Made by a program: the position numbers and the translations under genes
NCBI GenBank assembly: GCA_964389925.1
Contig: CAYMGE010000031.1
Span: forward strand, 1-61,115
Direction: 5' to 3'
Source of the DNA: CALECP01 sp964389925
Lineage (GTDB): Bacteria > Chloroflexota > Anaerolineae > Promineifilales > Promineifilaceae
Length of the DNA: 61,115 nucleotides
Part shown: positions 32,445 to 41,939 of the stretch, one piece after another
Layout: each line of letters begins with the position of its first letter
Position numbering within the stretch: position 1 is the stretch's first letter
The notes under the pieces: generated by a model
Told to the model about the DNA's origin: nothing
Seen by the model: the letters and a program-made list of their open reading frames with translations, nothing else
Databases searched by the model: none

Positions 32445-35137
32445 TCAGAAGATTGTCTTTTGAACCACACACTTCCGATAGAAAGTATCGTCAAAAGAAG
32501 GACAAGGATCGTTACCGTGCTGATCTGGTGAGCGCGAGTTTGAAGAGAGAGCAGTTGAATGGTTGTAGGGTCAACGTTGACGACTTGAAGGACTGTCTCG
32601 GCCGAATTATCCGCCAAATCCCCATCAAACCCATCCCCCGTCACGGTTGTCTGAATTGCTATTGTCTCTCCGATATGCTCGCTGTCGATGACCCGCACTG
32701 TGACCGTTTTAGTAAGCGTCTCACCGGCCGCGATGTTGCCCGTCAACGTCCCGCTGCGTTCATCTGTTTGTGTCAACTGAGGGGCGACAAACTCAACACC
32801 GCTCGGCGCATCAAATGCGATCTCTATATCACTATCTAAGAGACCTCGATTTGAGATTTGAACATCAATATCGACATATTCGGCCGGAACAATCGTCGTC
32901 GTTTCGACCAACTGCTCTACGCCCAACTCAGCGTGAAACAACTGCATGGCAGGATCACCAAGCAGCGTCGAGGTGTACGCTTGTGGGGCATAGTACCAGT
33001 CGGTTGAGAGGTAGTCTGTCTTCGCATAGCGAATCGCATCGCCGATGTGGGTCAAATTGTGCTGTGTCACGCCACGCATAAATGCCTCGTGTAGTGCGTA
33101 ATGCTCAAATAGATAGCCTAGACCGGGCGCACCCCAATGAGCTGCCGTGCCACCTAGATCATGTTGCAACAGCGTTTCGCCAATGCTGTTACTGCCAACC
33201 CACGCAAAATTACCGTCTAGGCAATTACCGCTGATTTGTACAAAGGGTCGGTCGCTATTTTGTAAGTGTGGCATATCATCGGCCGTCAAAATCCCCTCAC
33301 TTGCCCAACCCCCTACAAAGCCATGCCCTAGATACTGGGTGACAAGCACGCCCTGATTGATGCGCTCAAACATTGCTGTGCGGAGTGTGTCTACATGAGC
33401 CGTCTCGTCAAGACAAAGTTGTGTGGTCTCAAACTGTTGTGGCCAATGAGCGGCCGATGCGTTTGAGTAGAAACAAAAATCACCTGCATTATCGATGTTG
33501 TCTGTGACAAAGAGAACGTCTTGTGTCCAGCCTGTTGGATTGACTAGATTTTGCTCGTAGGTGATGATTTTGTCGATCAGGGGGGCGAGTTCGACCGAAT
33601 TCTGTACGGGCAGTCGGCCGATTGCCACATCCGGTAGGTCGTCATCACCTTCTAACAGCGTGTAAAAATGATCGACGGGAACCAAACCCATATGCCTGTC
33701 TAGTGGCTCTAAAAAGGTGGGGATTAGACTTTCATCGGCCGTTGTCCAGTCTGAAAGACAACTACCCTGACAGGCTAACCCACGTGGATTGAGCGACGCA
33801 TCGCCCACCAAAAGCACGTAATTTGGCGCAATCTCCCATGTCGTTTTGGCATGTTGTAAATAGGCTCGGATTGCGTGCGGCAGCGGCAAACCGTGACCGT
33901 ACTGGGCAAAAATCTCTTCAACCGTCACAATATGCGTCGTCAAGCGGCTGTGTGTTTCGCGTTGTTCCGCCAAACGCAACGTTTCTGTGAACAAACTGCT
34001 ATGGGTGATAGCGAGCCATTCGGCCCCATTTGTAGTTGGTTCAAGCGATTGAGGCATGTAAGTTGAGAGCGTAATAGGCTGTAATAGTTTCTCTTTATGC
34101 GTCAATAAAAATTTCGCCGACTCCGCATGTTCGACACCGATTTCACTTGTGACCAAATTCGTCTCATTCAAAATGACCGCTCGTGGCACATGTTGGTTGG
34201 TAATATCCCAAAATAGTAGGTTGTCTGGATTAGATTCAGTTATGCCGCGCACGACAAATGTATGTGCGCCTGCGTCAGGATAGCCAAATGTGAGTGAGTT
34301 GTCGTTGGTGATGAGTTCCCGCTCGTAGTTGACGGTCACGCGGTTGAGATAGATGCCATCAACTCCCTCACTTTGCAGCGTCAATGACAAGACATTTGTG
34401 CCGTTTAGCAGCAGCGTTTGCGAGATCGGATTGCTGATATTTTGATTGATAAGACCATCCCATTGAGTTGTTTGGGCGACGTGACCATTGAGAGCCGGTG
34501 TCAAAACGTGGCCGTCGCGCTTTTTTTGGTCGAGAGTTTCAATCAGATAGGTGGCTGTACTATTAGGAGAGGGATGTGGGATGTCAATGGGCAGGGTTAG
34601 AAGGGCTGGCTGTGCGGCATCTTTTGTCAGTAACGCCCAATACCAAGCATCAAACGGGTTGTCAAATGTTGGCCAGCGTCGCGTATAGGTGAGGGAGAAG
34701 ATGTTTTCGGGGGCATGGGTTATCTCGGCCGCAACCCGCTCCACGCGCTCCCCATGTGCTTGCTCAACCGTTGCAATTTGTGTGCCGCTGCCGTCGGCCG
34801 AGAGCCAAAAGACGTTGTGCTTGACATACTGACGCTCGTCCCCATCAAACGCCCACCCGTAAAATCGAATCGCTTCCCCTTCCTCAAACTGTGCGTCTTC
34901 ATCCCCGATAAATCGAAAGGAGACAGAAGTTCCGCGTTGCGACAGTGCAAAATTGTGCGGGTCTACCTCATCGACATTCCACCCGGCCGTTTGCAATGCA
35001 GTATAATCAATCTGATAAATACCAGTTTGATCGAGTTCAATTTTGATTTGTGCTGATTGGGATTCGGCATTCGTTGCGGAATAGGCTAAAAATAAACAGA
35101 GGCAGACAGATAGAACAAGACAATAAAAGCTCTTCAT
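32441..35137 (-). CDS. Secreted, membrane-anchored C25 (gingipain-like) cysteine peptidase
   Basis: 898 residues from ATG 35137, with AGGAG upstream. A signal peptide covers the first 24 residues. A beta-rich N-terminal domain precedes the catalytic region (about 370-700), with VLLVGDAS (442), the candidate catalytic His in YLGHGFVGG (H605) and the Cys in ISGNCLDG (C639). The His-Cys spacing of 34 matches gingipain R. An adhesion-like beta domain and one C-terminal membrane helix follow. Gingipain-type peptidases often mature secreted proteins, and here it would sit outside the membrane. Assignment rests on motifs only. Confidence 0.75.
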   Translation of the reverse strand: MKSFYCLVLSVCLCLFLAYSATNAESQSAQIKIELDQTGIYQIDYTALQTAGWNVDEVDPHNFALSQRGTSVSFRFIGDEDAQFEEGEAIRFYGWAFDGDERQYVKHNVFWLSADGSGTQIATVEQAHGERVERVAAEITHAPENIFSLTYTRRWPTFDNPFDAWYWALLTKDAAQPALLTLPIDIPHPSPNSTATYLIETLDQKKRDGHVLTPALNGHVAQTTQWDGLINQNISNPISQTLLLNGTNVLSLTLQSEGVDGIYLNRVTVNYERELITNDNSLTFGYPDAGAHTFVVRGITESNPDNLLFWDITNQHVPRAVILNETNLVTSEIGVEHAESAKFLLTHKEKLLQPITLSTYMPQSLEPTTNGAEWLAITHSSLFTETLRLAEQRETHSRLTTHIVTVEEIFAQYGHGLPLPHAIRAYLQHAKTTWEIAPNYVLLVGDASLNPRGLACQGSCLSDWTTADESLIPTFLEPLDRHMGLVPVDHFYTLLEGDDDLPDVAIGRLPVQNSVELAPLIDKIITYEQNLVNPTGWTQDVLFVTDNIDNAGDFCFYSNASAAHWPQQFETTQLCLDETAHVDTLRTAMFERINQGVLVTQYLGHGFVGGWASEGILTADDMPHLQNSDRPFVQISGNCLDGNFAWVGSNSIGETLLQHDLGGTAAHWGAPGLGYLFEHYALHEAFMRGVTQHNLTHIGDAIRYAKTDYLSTDWYYAPQAYTSTLLGDPAMQLFHAELGVEQLVETTTIVPAEYVDIDVQISNRGLLDSDIEIAFDAPSGVEFVAPQLTQTDERSGTLTGNIAAGETLTKTVTVRVIDSEHIGETIAIQTTVTGDGFDGDLADNSAETVLQVVNVDPTTIQLLSLQTRAHQISTVTILVLLLTILSIGSVWFKRQSSD

Positions 35138-35356
35138 ACCAATACTCCTAAACACCTTCGGACAAGTGATACTGCTACAGTGTCCGCGAGCCACTCTACG
35201 CTTTCCAATTTTCTCCATTGGTAGTTGGGCGAACAATACATAGTGCCTGCGTACCAACAATGGGGCTAGCGTACTATGAAGAGGCAAAATTGTAAAGTAT
35301 TTAACAGTTCAATCTTGCGATGATAAGCAAAAGATTGAGTTAAATTGAGCGAAAAG

Positions 35357-36076
35357 ATGGATTTTTCAAAAAAATCGTCAGTGACAGAGATACAGGCGCG
35401 TTTTGATCAGGATGTTGAGCGATTTTCCAATTTGCAGACGGGACAGACGGCAACGATAGACGCGCCGCTCGTGCTTGAGTTGATTACGCAGGCGGCCGCA
35501 ACAGTCGTGCCACATGCGACTGAGCTGCTAGATGTGGGCTGTGGTGCGGGGAACTATTCGTTGAAGTTGCTGGAGCGACTGCCCAATCTGAATCTCACAC
35601 TGGTTGACCTGAGTCGGCCGATGCTCGACCGCGCAAGCGAACGCATTCGAGCTGTCTCGACAGGGGACATCACAGCACACCAAACAGACATTCGAGGATT
35701 GGACTTAGGCGCAGAGCAGTTCGACGTGATTATAGCGGCGGCAGTTTTGCATCATCTGCGAGGAGATGATGAGTGGGAAGCTGTGTTTGCGAAATTTTAT
35801 GCGGCACTTCGGCCGAGTGGCTGTCTCTGGATCAGCGATCTCATTTTGCACACAACGCCCCCTATCAATGCCATGATGTGGTCGCGCTATGGTGACTATC
35901 TGACCGATCTGCAAGATGCCGCTTACCGTGAAAAAGTCTTTGCCTATATCGAAAAAGAGGACTCACCACGCCCATTGATGTTCCAAATTGATATGCTGCG
36001 AAAAGTAGGGTTTGACACAGTTGAGATTCTGCATAAAAATAGCAATTTTGCCGCCTTTGGGGCAATTAAGCATTAA
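35357..36076 (+). CDS. Class I SAM-dependent methyltransferase
   Basis: 239 residues from ATG 35357 (TTG 35345 is an alternative). Motif I is LLDVGCGAGNYSLKLL, then LTLVDLSRPML, a FDVIIAAAVLHHL motif and a C-terminal region typical of small-molecule methyltransferases. The target is unknown. It carries one of only two full NotI sites in the window (35492-35499). Confidence 0.85.
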   Translation: MDFSKKSSVTEIQARFDQDVERFSNLQTGQTATIDAPLVLELITQAAATVVPHATELLDVGCGAGNYSLKLLERLPNLNLTLVDLSRPMLDRASERIRAVSTGDITAHQTDIRGLDLGAEQFDVIIAAAVLHHLRGDDEWEAVFAKFYAALRPSGCLWISDLILHTTPPINAMMWSRYGDYLTDLQDAAYREKVFAYIEKEDSPRPLMFQIDMLRKVGFDTVEILHKNSNFAAFGAIKH

Positions 36077-36184
36077 AATGATACGCTCTCTACTTTGCAT
36101 TAAGCACAGATAGCACGAAGTGTTTCGTTAGCAGCTAATGACAACGATAGACGTTATGACTTATCCAACTTTGGGACAAAAACT

Positions 36185-36568
36185 ATGCTAGATTTGCTTG
36201 GGAAGTTATTCAACTTTGCCCTTGAGACTGCTCTCAACCTTGAGGTTAGCTTCAATAATATAGTACGTAATATCGTTTTGTGGATAGCCTATTATTTTCG
36301 AGGGTATGAAGCGCGAGTGGCAGCTGTCTTTGGAGGCTTGTTAATTGTGCTGACTTTGCTTTTTCTCAACCTGTTGTCATCGATCACTGATAGCTGGCGG
36401 AATTTTGTTGAAGGTGAAGTCGCACGTAGCCCAGGCCGAGTGCGAAGTGGTTTCTTTTGGCTGTGGATGTTTGCGCGAACAACGTTCGTCAATGGCTTTT
36501 TGCTTTACGTAATTGGCCACTTTATATGGAACATCATAGTAGCTCTAAGATACCTTCCGATCTACTGA
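36185..36568 (+). CDS. Small membrane protein of unknown function
   Basis: 127 residues with two or three hydrophobic segments (VAAVFGGLLIVLTLLFLNLL and the C-terminal FVNGFLLYVIGHFIW). There is no recognisable domain. The Shine-Dalgarno sequence is weak. It stands alone with about 100 bp on either side. Confidence 0.55.
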   Translation: MLDLLGKLFNFALETALNLEVSFNNIVRNIVLWIAYYFRGYEARVAAVFGGLLIVLTLLFLNLLSSITDSWRNFVEGEVARSPGRVRSGFFWLWMFARTTFVNGFLLYVIGHFIWNIIVALRYLPIY

Positions 36569-36670
36569 GTCGCAGCAGGACGCAAGGAAGAGACAAGGGC
36601 ATGAAAGTGCGTTGCCTGTTGTAAATCACATTCACGATGGTTGGATCAGGATTGAACAATATAAGCAATA

Positions 36671-37753
36671 ATGGATAGATACACAACACTGGCATGGACT
36701 GAAGAAAATGAGGAGAAACTGAGCCGTTTCTTTAGACGTTGGGGCGAGATGGGGACGTTTGGCTCCTCACAACTTTATGAGCAACTAGCGAACCACATTG
36801 CACACGACAGTGAGCTGCTCTACTTGGCAGCCCATTCTCAGCGCAGTCAGCCGCCGCCCAACATGATACTTGCGGCCGTTCAATATCTATTAGCACAAGA
36901 CAAAGCCGCACCACTGCGCGATTTTTATGTTCAGTTTTGTGAAGAGCCGCGCCCTGTCAGAGAGGCGTTTCCCGTTTTCCGTGCGTACTGCCTGACCAAC
37001 TTTGACAAATTGCGCGAGATTATCAGGACGCGACGCACGCAGACAAATGCCATCGGCCGATCCCTGTTCCTAACCCTCGCATTCCAGCAAACCACCAATG
37101 ATAAGCCATTCTCAATGATTGAAGTTGGCTGTAGTGCGGGATTGAATCTGAACTGGCATCGTTTTGGCTATGATTATGGTGAATGGGGTAGATTGGGAGA
37201 TGCGGGGTCACCTGCACAGTTGAAAACAGTTTGGCGAGCGGAGATGAGGCCTGACTATCGACCTGAGCTACCAACGGTCAAGCAGTCAGTTGGGATCGAT
37301 ATGAACCCACTCGACATATCGAACGCCGACGATGCACGCTGGCTGGAAGCGTTGATTTGGCCTGAACATCACAAACGACGACAACAGTTGCGTCATGCGA
37401 TTGAGATAGCTCAACTGTACCCGCCAGCCTTGCAACGCGGCGACATGTTTGATCTGTTGCCAACGGCTGTGCGTGCTACATCGGCCGACACCCAACTCAT
37501 CGTTTTCGGCTCATTTGTGTTGTATCAACTTTCAAGCGAGATGCGAGCGCAATTTCATTTGATGCTCGATGAGCTTGCACAAGAACGCGACTTTTGCTGG
37601 ATTTCGGCCGAGTGGATCGAAACGGCTACCTCACAACTGACTCTCACACGTTGGCTAGATGGTCAACGCGAGACGACCTTATTGGCAAACGTTGATCCAC
37701 ATGGTCGCTGGATTGAATGGCTGCACGCGCCGTCCCAAATGGAAAATCAGTAA
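36671..37753 (+). CDS. DUF2332-family protein
   Basis: 360 residues. It has the family's N-terminal WGEMGTFGSSQLYEQLANHI, the IEVGCSAGLNLNWHRFGYDYG block in the middle (split glycine-rich motif like a methyltransferase) and a C-terminal DPHGRWIEWL. The function of DUF2332 is unknown; the middle motif suggests an AdoMet-binding fold. The last 110 bp overlap the convergent deacetylase gene. Confidence 0.85.
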   Translation: MDRYTTLAWTEENEEKLSRFFRRWGEMGTFGSSQLYEQLANHIAHDSELLYLAAHSQRSQPPPNMILAAVQYLLAQDKAAPLRDFYVQFCEEPRPVREAFPVFRAYCLTNFDKLREIIRTRRTQTNAIGRSLFLTLAFQQTTNDKPFSMIEVGCSAGLNLNWHRFGYDYGEWGRLGDAGSPAQLKTVWRAEMRPDYRPELPTVKQSVGIDMNPLDISNADDARWLEALIWPEHHKRRQQLRHAIEIAQLYPPALQRGDMFDLLPTAVRATSADTQLIVFGSFVLYQLSSEMRAQFHLMLDELAQERDFCWISAEWIETATSQLTLTRWLDGQRETTLLANVDPHGRWIEWLHAPSQMENQ

Positions 37754-38522
37754 GCAGTTTATCCAACACCGCTGCCGTTGCGTGTAGTCGATGGTAGTGG
37801 GTGAAGCGATAGAGGCGTTTCAGATTGCCTGTGACGACAGGGTGGGCGGGATCAAATTCCCATGGATGAAAGTAGATAACAGCCGGTTGTCCGATGCTGT
37901 TTAACTGACGGATACCCGCAGCTAGCATCGAAACGGGAAAAAATCGGCCGTAAAAGCCCCCACCCGTCGGTAGATTTTGTCCCAAGATACGCCAAGTAGC
38001 GATGGGCAGTTCGCGCAATCCATTACTCAATTTATGTAGTCTACGCGATGCGCTAGGAATGCCATAGCGACTGTTGCGAACTGGGAAAATACTCGAATCA
38101 TAGATGATCCCCGCCTCCATCAACACGTCAAATGCCCAAAGTGACTCATCTGTAATCGAAAAATAGGGCGCACGATGCCCCACGACTCGTTGTCCCGTGA
38201 TCGATTGCAGAATAGCGATAGAGGTGCAGAGTTCCTCGTGGAAAGTCGCTGGCGTGAGCGTGTAAATCGGCCGATGCCACATCCCATGTGTCCCAATCTC
38301 ATGCCCTGCTGCCACCAACTGGCGCATCAGGCACGGATATTGACGTGCCAATGGTGCAAGCACAAAAAATGTCGCCTTGACGAGGTGTTTATCGAGCAGT
38401 TGCAGGATCACTTCCATTCCAACTTGCAAACGAGATTCAAGCTGCGACCAACGACTTGGCGCATACTTCATCCCATGAAACCATTCTTCTACATCAATTG
38501 TCAGAACGTTCAACATCTGCAT
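37644..38522 (-). CDS. Polysaccharide deacetylase (NodB-like)
   Basis: 292 residues. The catalytic/metal motif 1 is LTIDVEEWF, motif 2 HEIGTHGMWHRP, and then GHRAPYFS and YFHPWEFDP. It has the spacing of the deacetylases that accompany exopolysaccharide loci. It would remove N-acetyl groups from a surface polysaccharide. Roughly the last 35 residues lie antisense to the DUF2332 gene and look like a read-through tail. The gene overlaps the upstream glycosyltransferase by 29 bp, so the two form an operon. Confidence 0.88.
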   Translation of the reverse strand: MQMLNVLTIDVEEWFHGMKYAPSRWSQLESRLQVGMEVILQLLDKHLVKATFFVLAPLARQYPCLMRQLVAAGHEIGTHGMWHRPIYTLTPATFHEELCTSIAILQSITGQRVVGHRAPYFSITDESLWAFDVLMEAGIIYDSSIFPVRNSRYGIPSASRRLHKLSNGLRELPIATWRILGQNLPTGGGFYGRFFPVSMLAAGIRQLNSIGQPAVIYFHPWEFDPAHPVVTGNLKRLYRFTHYHRLHATAAVLDKLLTDFPFGTARAAIQSSDHVDQRLPIRSSRVDHLANV

Positions 38523-39588
38523 AAATATCCTCGATGTGTGTCACCATTTGCGCGATTTGGTGATTTGCTGCGACGATTTCACGCCCCTGCCTGCCAACTT
38601 TCTGGCAACGCGCTTCGTCTGCGAGTAGCTCGTTTAACGCACTTGCCAGTGCTTGCGATGAACGCGCTGGGACAGTGGCACCATGCTTGTTGACCGTCGC
38701 AACGCCGGGCAGATCGGTGCTGACGACAGGCTTGCCACAGGCAAATGCCTCTAACTGGACAAGCCCGTAAGCCTCGCTGCGCCATGTGGAGGGTAATGTG
38801 ACAACATCGGCCGCATAATAAAGTGCCGTCAGCTCGTCATCATCGACGTTGCCCAGAAAATGAACCCGCTCTGTGAGACCATGTTCATCTACAAGCTGTC
38901 GCAACTGCTTCTCCCACGGCCCAACGCCGCCGATTAGGAGCGTCGCGTTGACTGCTTGCATGGCGGGAATCAGATAGTCGAGACCTTTGTAGTAGCACAA
39001 TCGGCCGATAAACAGCACGCGCTTACCGTCATATCTTGCCTGCAATTCCGAAACGCGCCGCGCAACATCATCCGTGTAGTCAAAACGATCTGTCTCGATG
39101 CCATACGGAACGATTGCCCATTTCTCGCGGTGAGCGGTCAGAATGGAAGAGCTATTCGCGTAGTCAACTGTGCCGGAGAGGATGCGGCTGGACCGTTTGA
39201 GGACGTGTTGGAGAATCGGCCGATAAAAGCGTAACAACTTCTCCTGCTGCACGATGTCATTGTGATACCCAACGACAATTGGCACATCGAGCCGCGCCAA
39301 TGCAACAGCGACGACAGCCATTGGGCAGGGCAAATGTAGATGGATGACATCGGGACGCGCTCGTCGTATTTCGAGCGGCATCGTTGGGCAGAAGGGAGTG
39401 AAATAGCGGCCGATGCGACCTGCTCGGATGACTTGAACACCCTTGACTATTTCCCATCTTGTCCGCACGCTATTATTGCTGACGAGAACGGTACAATCGG
39501 CCGAACTATAACGACATAAACTGAGAATATGATCCTCAATCCCGCCGCGTTTTGGATAAAAGTCTTGATAAACATGTAAAACGCGCAT
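38494..39588 (-). CDS. GT4-family glycosyltransferase
   Basis: 364 residues, GT-B fold. The N-terminus HVYQDFYPKRGGIEDHI and the C-terminal half with VLFIGRLCYYKGLDYLI and SEAYGLVQLEAFACGKPVV (EX7E motif) are those of family 4 retaining transferases. It is cytosolic. With the adjacent deacetylase it probably builds a surface polysaccharide. Confidence 0.9.
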   Translation of the reverse strand: MRVLHVYQDFYPKRGGIEDHILSLCRYSSADCTVLVSNNSVRTRWEIVKGVQVIRAGRIGRYFTPFCPTMPLEIRRARPDVIHLHLPCPMAVVAVALARLDVPIVVGYHNDIVQQEKLLRFYRPILQHVLKRSSRILSGTVDYANSSSILTAHREKWAIVPYGIETDRFDYTDDVARRVSELQARYDGKRVLFIGRLCYYKGLDYLIPAMQAVNATLLIGGVGPWEKQLRQLVDEHGLTERVHFLGNVDDDELTALYYAADVVTLPSTWRSEAYGLVQLEAFACGKPVVSTDLPGVATVNKHGATVPARSSQALASALNELLADEARCQKVGRQGREIVAANHQIAQMVTHIEDIYADVERSDN

Positions 39589-39654
39589 AATAGAAGTATA
39601 AACTGCTCATCCCCCTAAAAGGCGACGTAAACTAAACGAGATCAGTCCGAAAAC

Positions 39655-39683
39655 AAAAAACGACCTACGAAAGGTCGCTTTTG
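39655..39683 (-). terminator. Rho-independent terminator
   Basis: On the minus strand, CGACCT-TTCGT-AGGTCG followed by TTTTTT, placed 30 bp after the membrane protein gene ending at 39715. Confidence 0.8.
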
Positions 39684-39714
39684 CCAGAATGTTGATATGA
39701 AGTTGCGGTAATTT

Positions 39715-40134
39715 CTACGAACGGGTTAGTTGGATGATCGGTAACAGCCCGGCGACAAAGTGCATAATCTCCAGCAAAATAACGCCGAAGATTGGTAATC
39801 CTAAACTAAGTGGTGTGAAGAACATGCCTGCTAGCACAAGAATACCAATGATCCACATTGCAACTTTAGCGAACTTCACACTCAAGAAGCGTGTCAATAC
39901 AAAGTAGCCAATAGTCGCCACTATGCCGCCTAGCAGGGTTGTGATAACGACGGCGACTAGCTGAATGGGTGTTCCCATTGGGGTTAGCACGTCATCGGGA
40001 AAGGCTCCCAAAACGTTGCCAATCAGAAACAAAACGGCATTGATGCCAACCGCGATGACGATTGGCGGCACGCCTTTTAGGGCAATTCGGCCGAATGACG
40101 GCTTCACCTCTATCGAATTTGAAATAACAGTCAT
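39715..40134 (-). CDS. Four-helix membrane protein of unknown function
   Basis: 139 residues. After a short cytosolic start, four hydrophobic segments follow, the first VIAVGINAVLFLIGNVLGAF. It looks like the small DUF6069-type membrane proteins, with low certainty. A terminator follows, and the LURP-one gene lies 46 bp upstream on the same strand. Confidence 0.6.
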   Translation of the reverse strand: MTVISNSIEVKPSFGRIALKGVPPIVIAVGINAVLFLIGNVLGAFPDDVLTPMGTPIQLVAVVITTLLGGIVATIGYFVLTRFLSVKFAKVAMWIIGILVLAGMFFTPLSLGLPIFGVILLEIMHFVAGLLPIIQLTRS

Positions 40135-40180
40135 AACCCTTCTCCTTACACATTGAGAAACAAGGTGTTTTGTTCCTAAA

Positions 40181-40669
40181 CTAGTTCAACTCATCCTCTT
40201 CAATCATTTTGTCAACGGCGATTGCCAGCCCCAACACCATTACGTCATCTTGTCCCGCTGCGATGTCGATGCCATATACATCTCCAATTGTAAACATTTT
40301 GCGCGAAACGGTTGCAATCGGGGTTCCGCGTCGCAAAATCGTATATTCGCGTTTTTTTGGATTGCCGTCAATCGAGAATTGGTCGTCATCTCCCTCATCA
40401 TCTACATTAAATTGAGGTCTAAATGAGAATAGCTTTTTGCTGATGGTAACGGTTTCATCACCATGTCGCACAATTTCGTATTTCTTGCTCAATGACAGTA
40501 CAACTTGCTTGACCAAGGCAAGCTCTGTCCCTTCCATGTCGGTAAAGCTCAATTCATCGCCCAACCCAAATCGTCGGCCGCGCACTTCATACACAGTACG
40601 CCCGTTCTCATCTTTGATCTTAAACTTGTCTCGTTTGCCAAACGCATTTTCACTCATTTGATAACGCAT
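40181..40669 (-). CDS. LURP-one-related (Tubby-C-like) protein
   Basis: 162 residues from ATG 40669, with AAAGGAG eight bases upstream. The pattern FKIKDENGRTVYEVRG, then LSLSKKYEIVR and ATVSRKMFTIGDVYGIDI, is that of the LOR/Tubby-like beta barrel with a central helix. The function of bacterial LOR proteins is uncertain, and lipid scrambling or membrane binding has been suggested. Confidence 0.75.
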   Translation of the reverse strand: MRYQMSENAFGKRDKFKIKDENGRTVYEVRGRRFGLGDELSFTDMEGTELALVKQVVLSLSKKYEIVRHGDETVTISKKLFSFRPQFNVDDEGDDDQFSIDGNPKKREYTILRRGTPIATVSRKMFTIGDVYGIDIAAGQDDVMVLGLAIAVDKMIEEDELN

Positions 40670-40854
40670 GTCTCTGCTCCTTTGTGCAATGAACCTTTTT
40701 GTTCGCTAAGGGACAATCAAAAATTCTTGCCATATTATTTATAGTTGACCACAAGCGTATCAAGGTTTTTGTTTTTCGGAAAGGAAAATCGAGAAATGGG
40801 TGTTTCGGGCGTTCAAATCCCGAAATCTGAGTGAAAGTTGCAAATCTGCCAACG

Positions 40855-41433
40855 TCAATTGCCTGTATCTAACTGTTGTAAGGCCAGTGCAACTCGCTCG
40901 TTGACATCTTTCACATCACGCGGCAGCTTCTGAATGGCTGACTGTGCCTCAACAATACTGAACCCAAGCGATGTGAGAACATCCATCACATCGCCGTCGG
41001 TGTCACTGATGAGGCCAACAGAGGTGGCATCTTCCGCATCGAGCTTGCCACGTAGCGCAAAAAGAATGCGCTCGGATGATTTCTTGCCAATGCCCGGCAC
41101 GCGCTGCAAAATGACGTGTTCATCTTGCAGGACAGCGCTCCGCAAAAGCTCAGGCGTTAGCGTGGACAAAATGGCTAATGCCAGCTTCGGCCCCACCTTC
41201 TGCACACCTAGCAGCGTGTTAAATAACTTGAGGTCGTCGAGCGTCTCGAAACCATAGAGCGTTAACTCCGTTTCGCGCACGATCAGCTGAGTGTGCAGGA
41301 ATTGGGATCGGCCGACAGCCGTATCCTGCAACGCCGTACTCGGCACCAACACGCGCAGCCCGACACCGCCTACGCTGATTATCAGCGCATCTTTCTCGAT
41401 TTTCTGAATCTGTCCGGTCAGAGAAGCTATCAT
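40855..41433 (-). CDS. ruvA: Holliday junction branch migration protein RuvA
   Basis: 192 residues. The N-terminal OB fold starts MIASLTGQIQ, the helix-hairpin-helix motif is VPGIGKKSSERILFAL, and the C-terminal RuvB-binding domain contains LTSLGFSIVEAQSAI. RuvA holds four-way junctions for RuvB. It lies 17 bp after ruvC. No ruvB is in the window. Confidence 0.95.
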   Translation of the reverse strand: MIASLTGQIQKIEKDALIISVGGVGLRVLVPSTALQDTAVGRSQFLHTQLIVRETELTLYGFETLDDLKLFNTLLGVQKVGPKLALAILSTLTPELLRSAVLQDEHVILQRVPGIGKKSSERILFALRGKLDAEDATSVGLISDTDGDVMDVLTSLGFSIVEAQSAIQKLPRDVKDVNERVALALQQLDTGN

Positions 41434-41450
41434 TTGAGTTCAATCCAAAA

Positions 41451-41939
41451 CTAACGTGCGAGCTGCTCGTACTTGTTATAGTGATAGTGTGTGATGGCAA
41501 CGGCGAGTCCATCGGCCGCGTCATCCGGTCTAGGCGTTTCATGTAGGTCGAGCAGATGGCGCACCATCATCTGCATTTGCTTTTTGTCGGCTCCCCCGTA
41601 CCCTGCCACAGCATTTTTGATCTTGGGAGGCGAGTATTCGCCTATCGGAATGCCTGCTTGTGCCAATGCCAGCAACAGCACGCCCCGCGCCTGCCCCACC
41701 GTGATCGCGGTGGTTACATTTTTCCCAAAAAACAGCTTCTCAATGCCTGCCTGATCGGGGGCAAACTCACGCAATAGCAGTGTTATCTCGTTATAAATCT
41801 GCACTAGCCGGTCTGGCATTGCCATCTTTGAGGAGGTTTCAATCGTTCCATAGACAACCAGCTCCATCTCACCATCTTTTACGTCGATGATGCCGTACCC
41901 TGTCGTTGCTGTGCCGGGATCGATGCCGAGATAACGCAT
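41451..41939 (-). CDS. ruvC: Crossover junction endodeoxyribonuclease RuvC
   Basis: 162 residues. RuvC cuts Holliday junctions symmetrically. The N-terminal LGIDPGTATTGYGI holds catalytic Asp 7, the second acid is in AGIEKLFF, and DAADGLAVAITHYHY has the last pair. The start codon directly abuts the yebC stop. The yebC-ruvC-ruvA order is common in bacteria. Confidence 0.95.
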   Translation of the reverse strand: MRYLGIDPGTATTGYGIIDVKDGEMELVVYGTIETSSKMAMPDRLVQIYNEITLLLREFAPDQAGIEKLFFGKNVTTAITVGQARGVLLLALAQAGIPIGEYSPPKIKNAVAGYGGADKKQMQMMVRHLLDLHETPRPDDAADGLAVAITHYHYNKYEQLAR

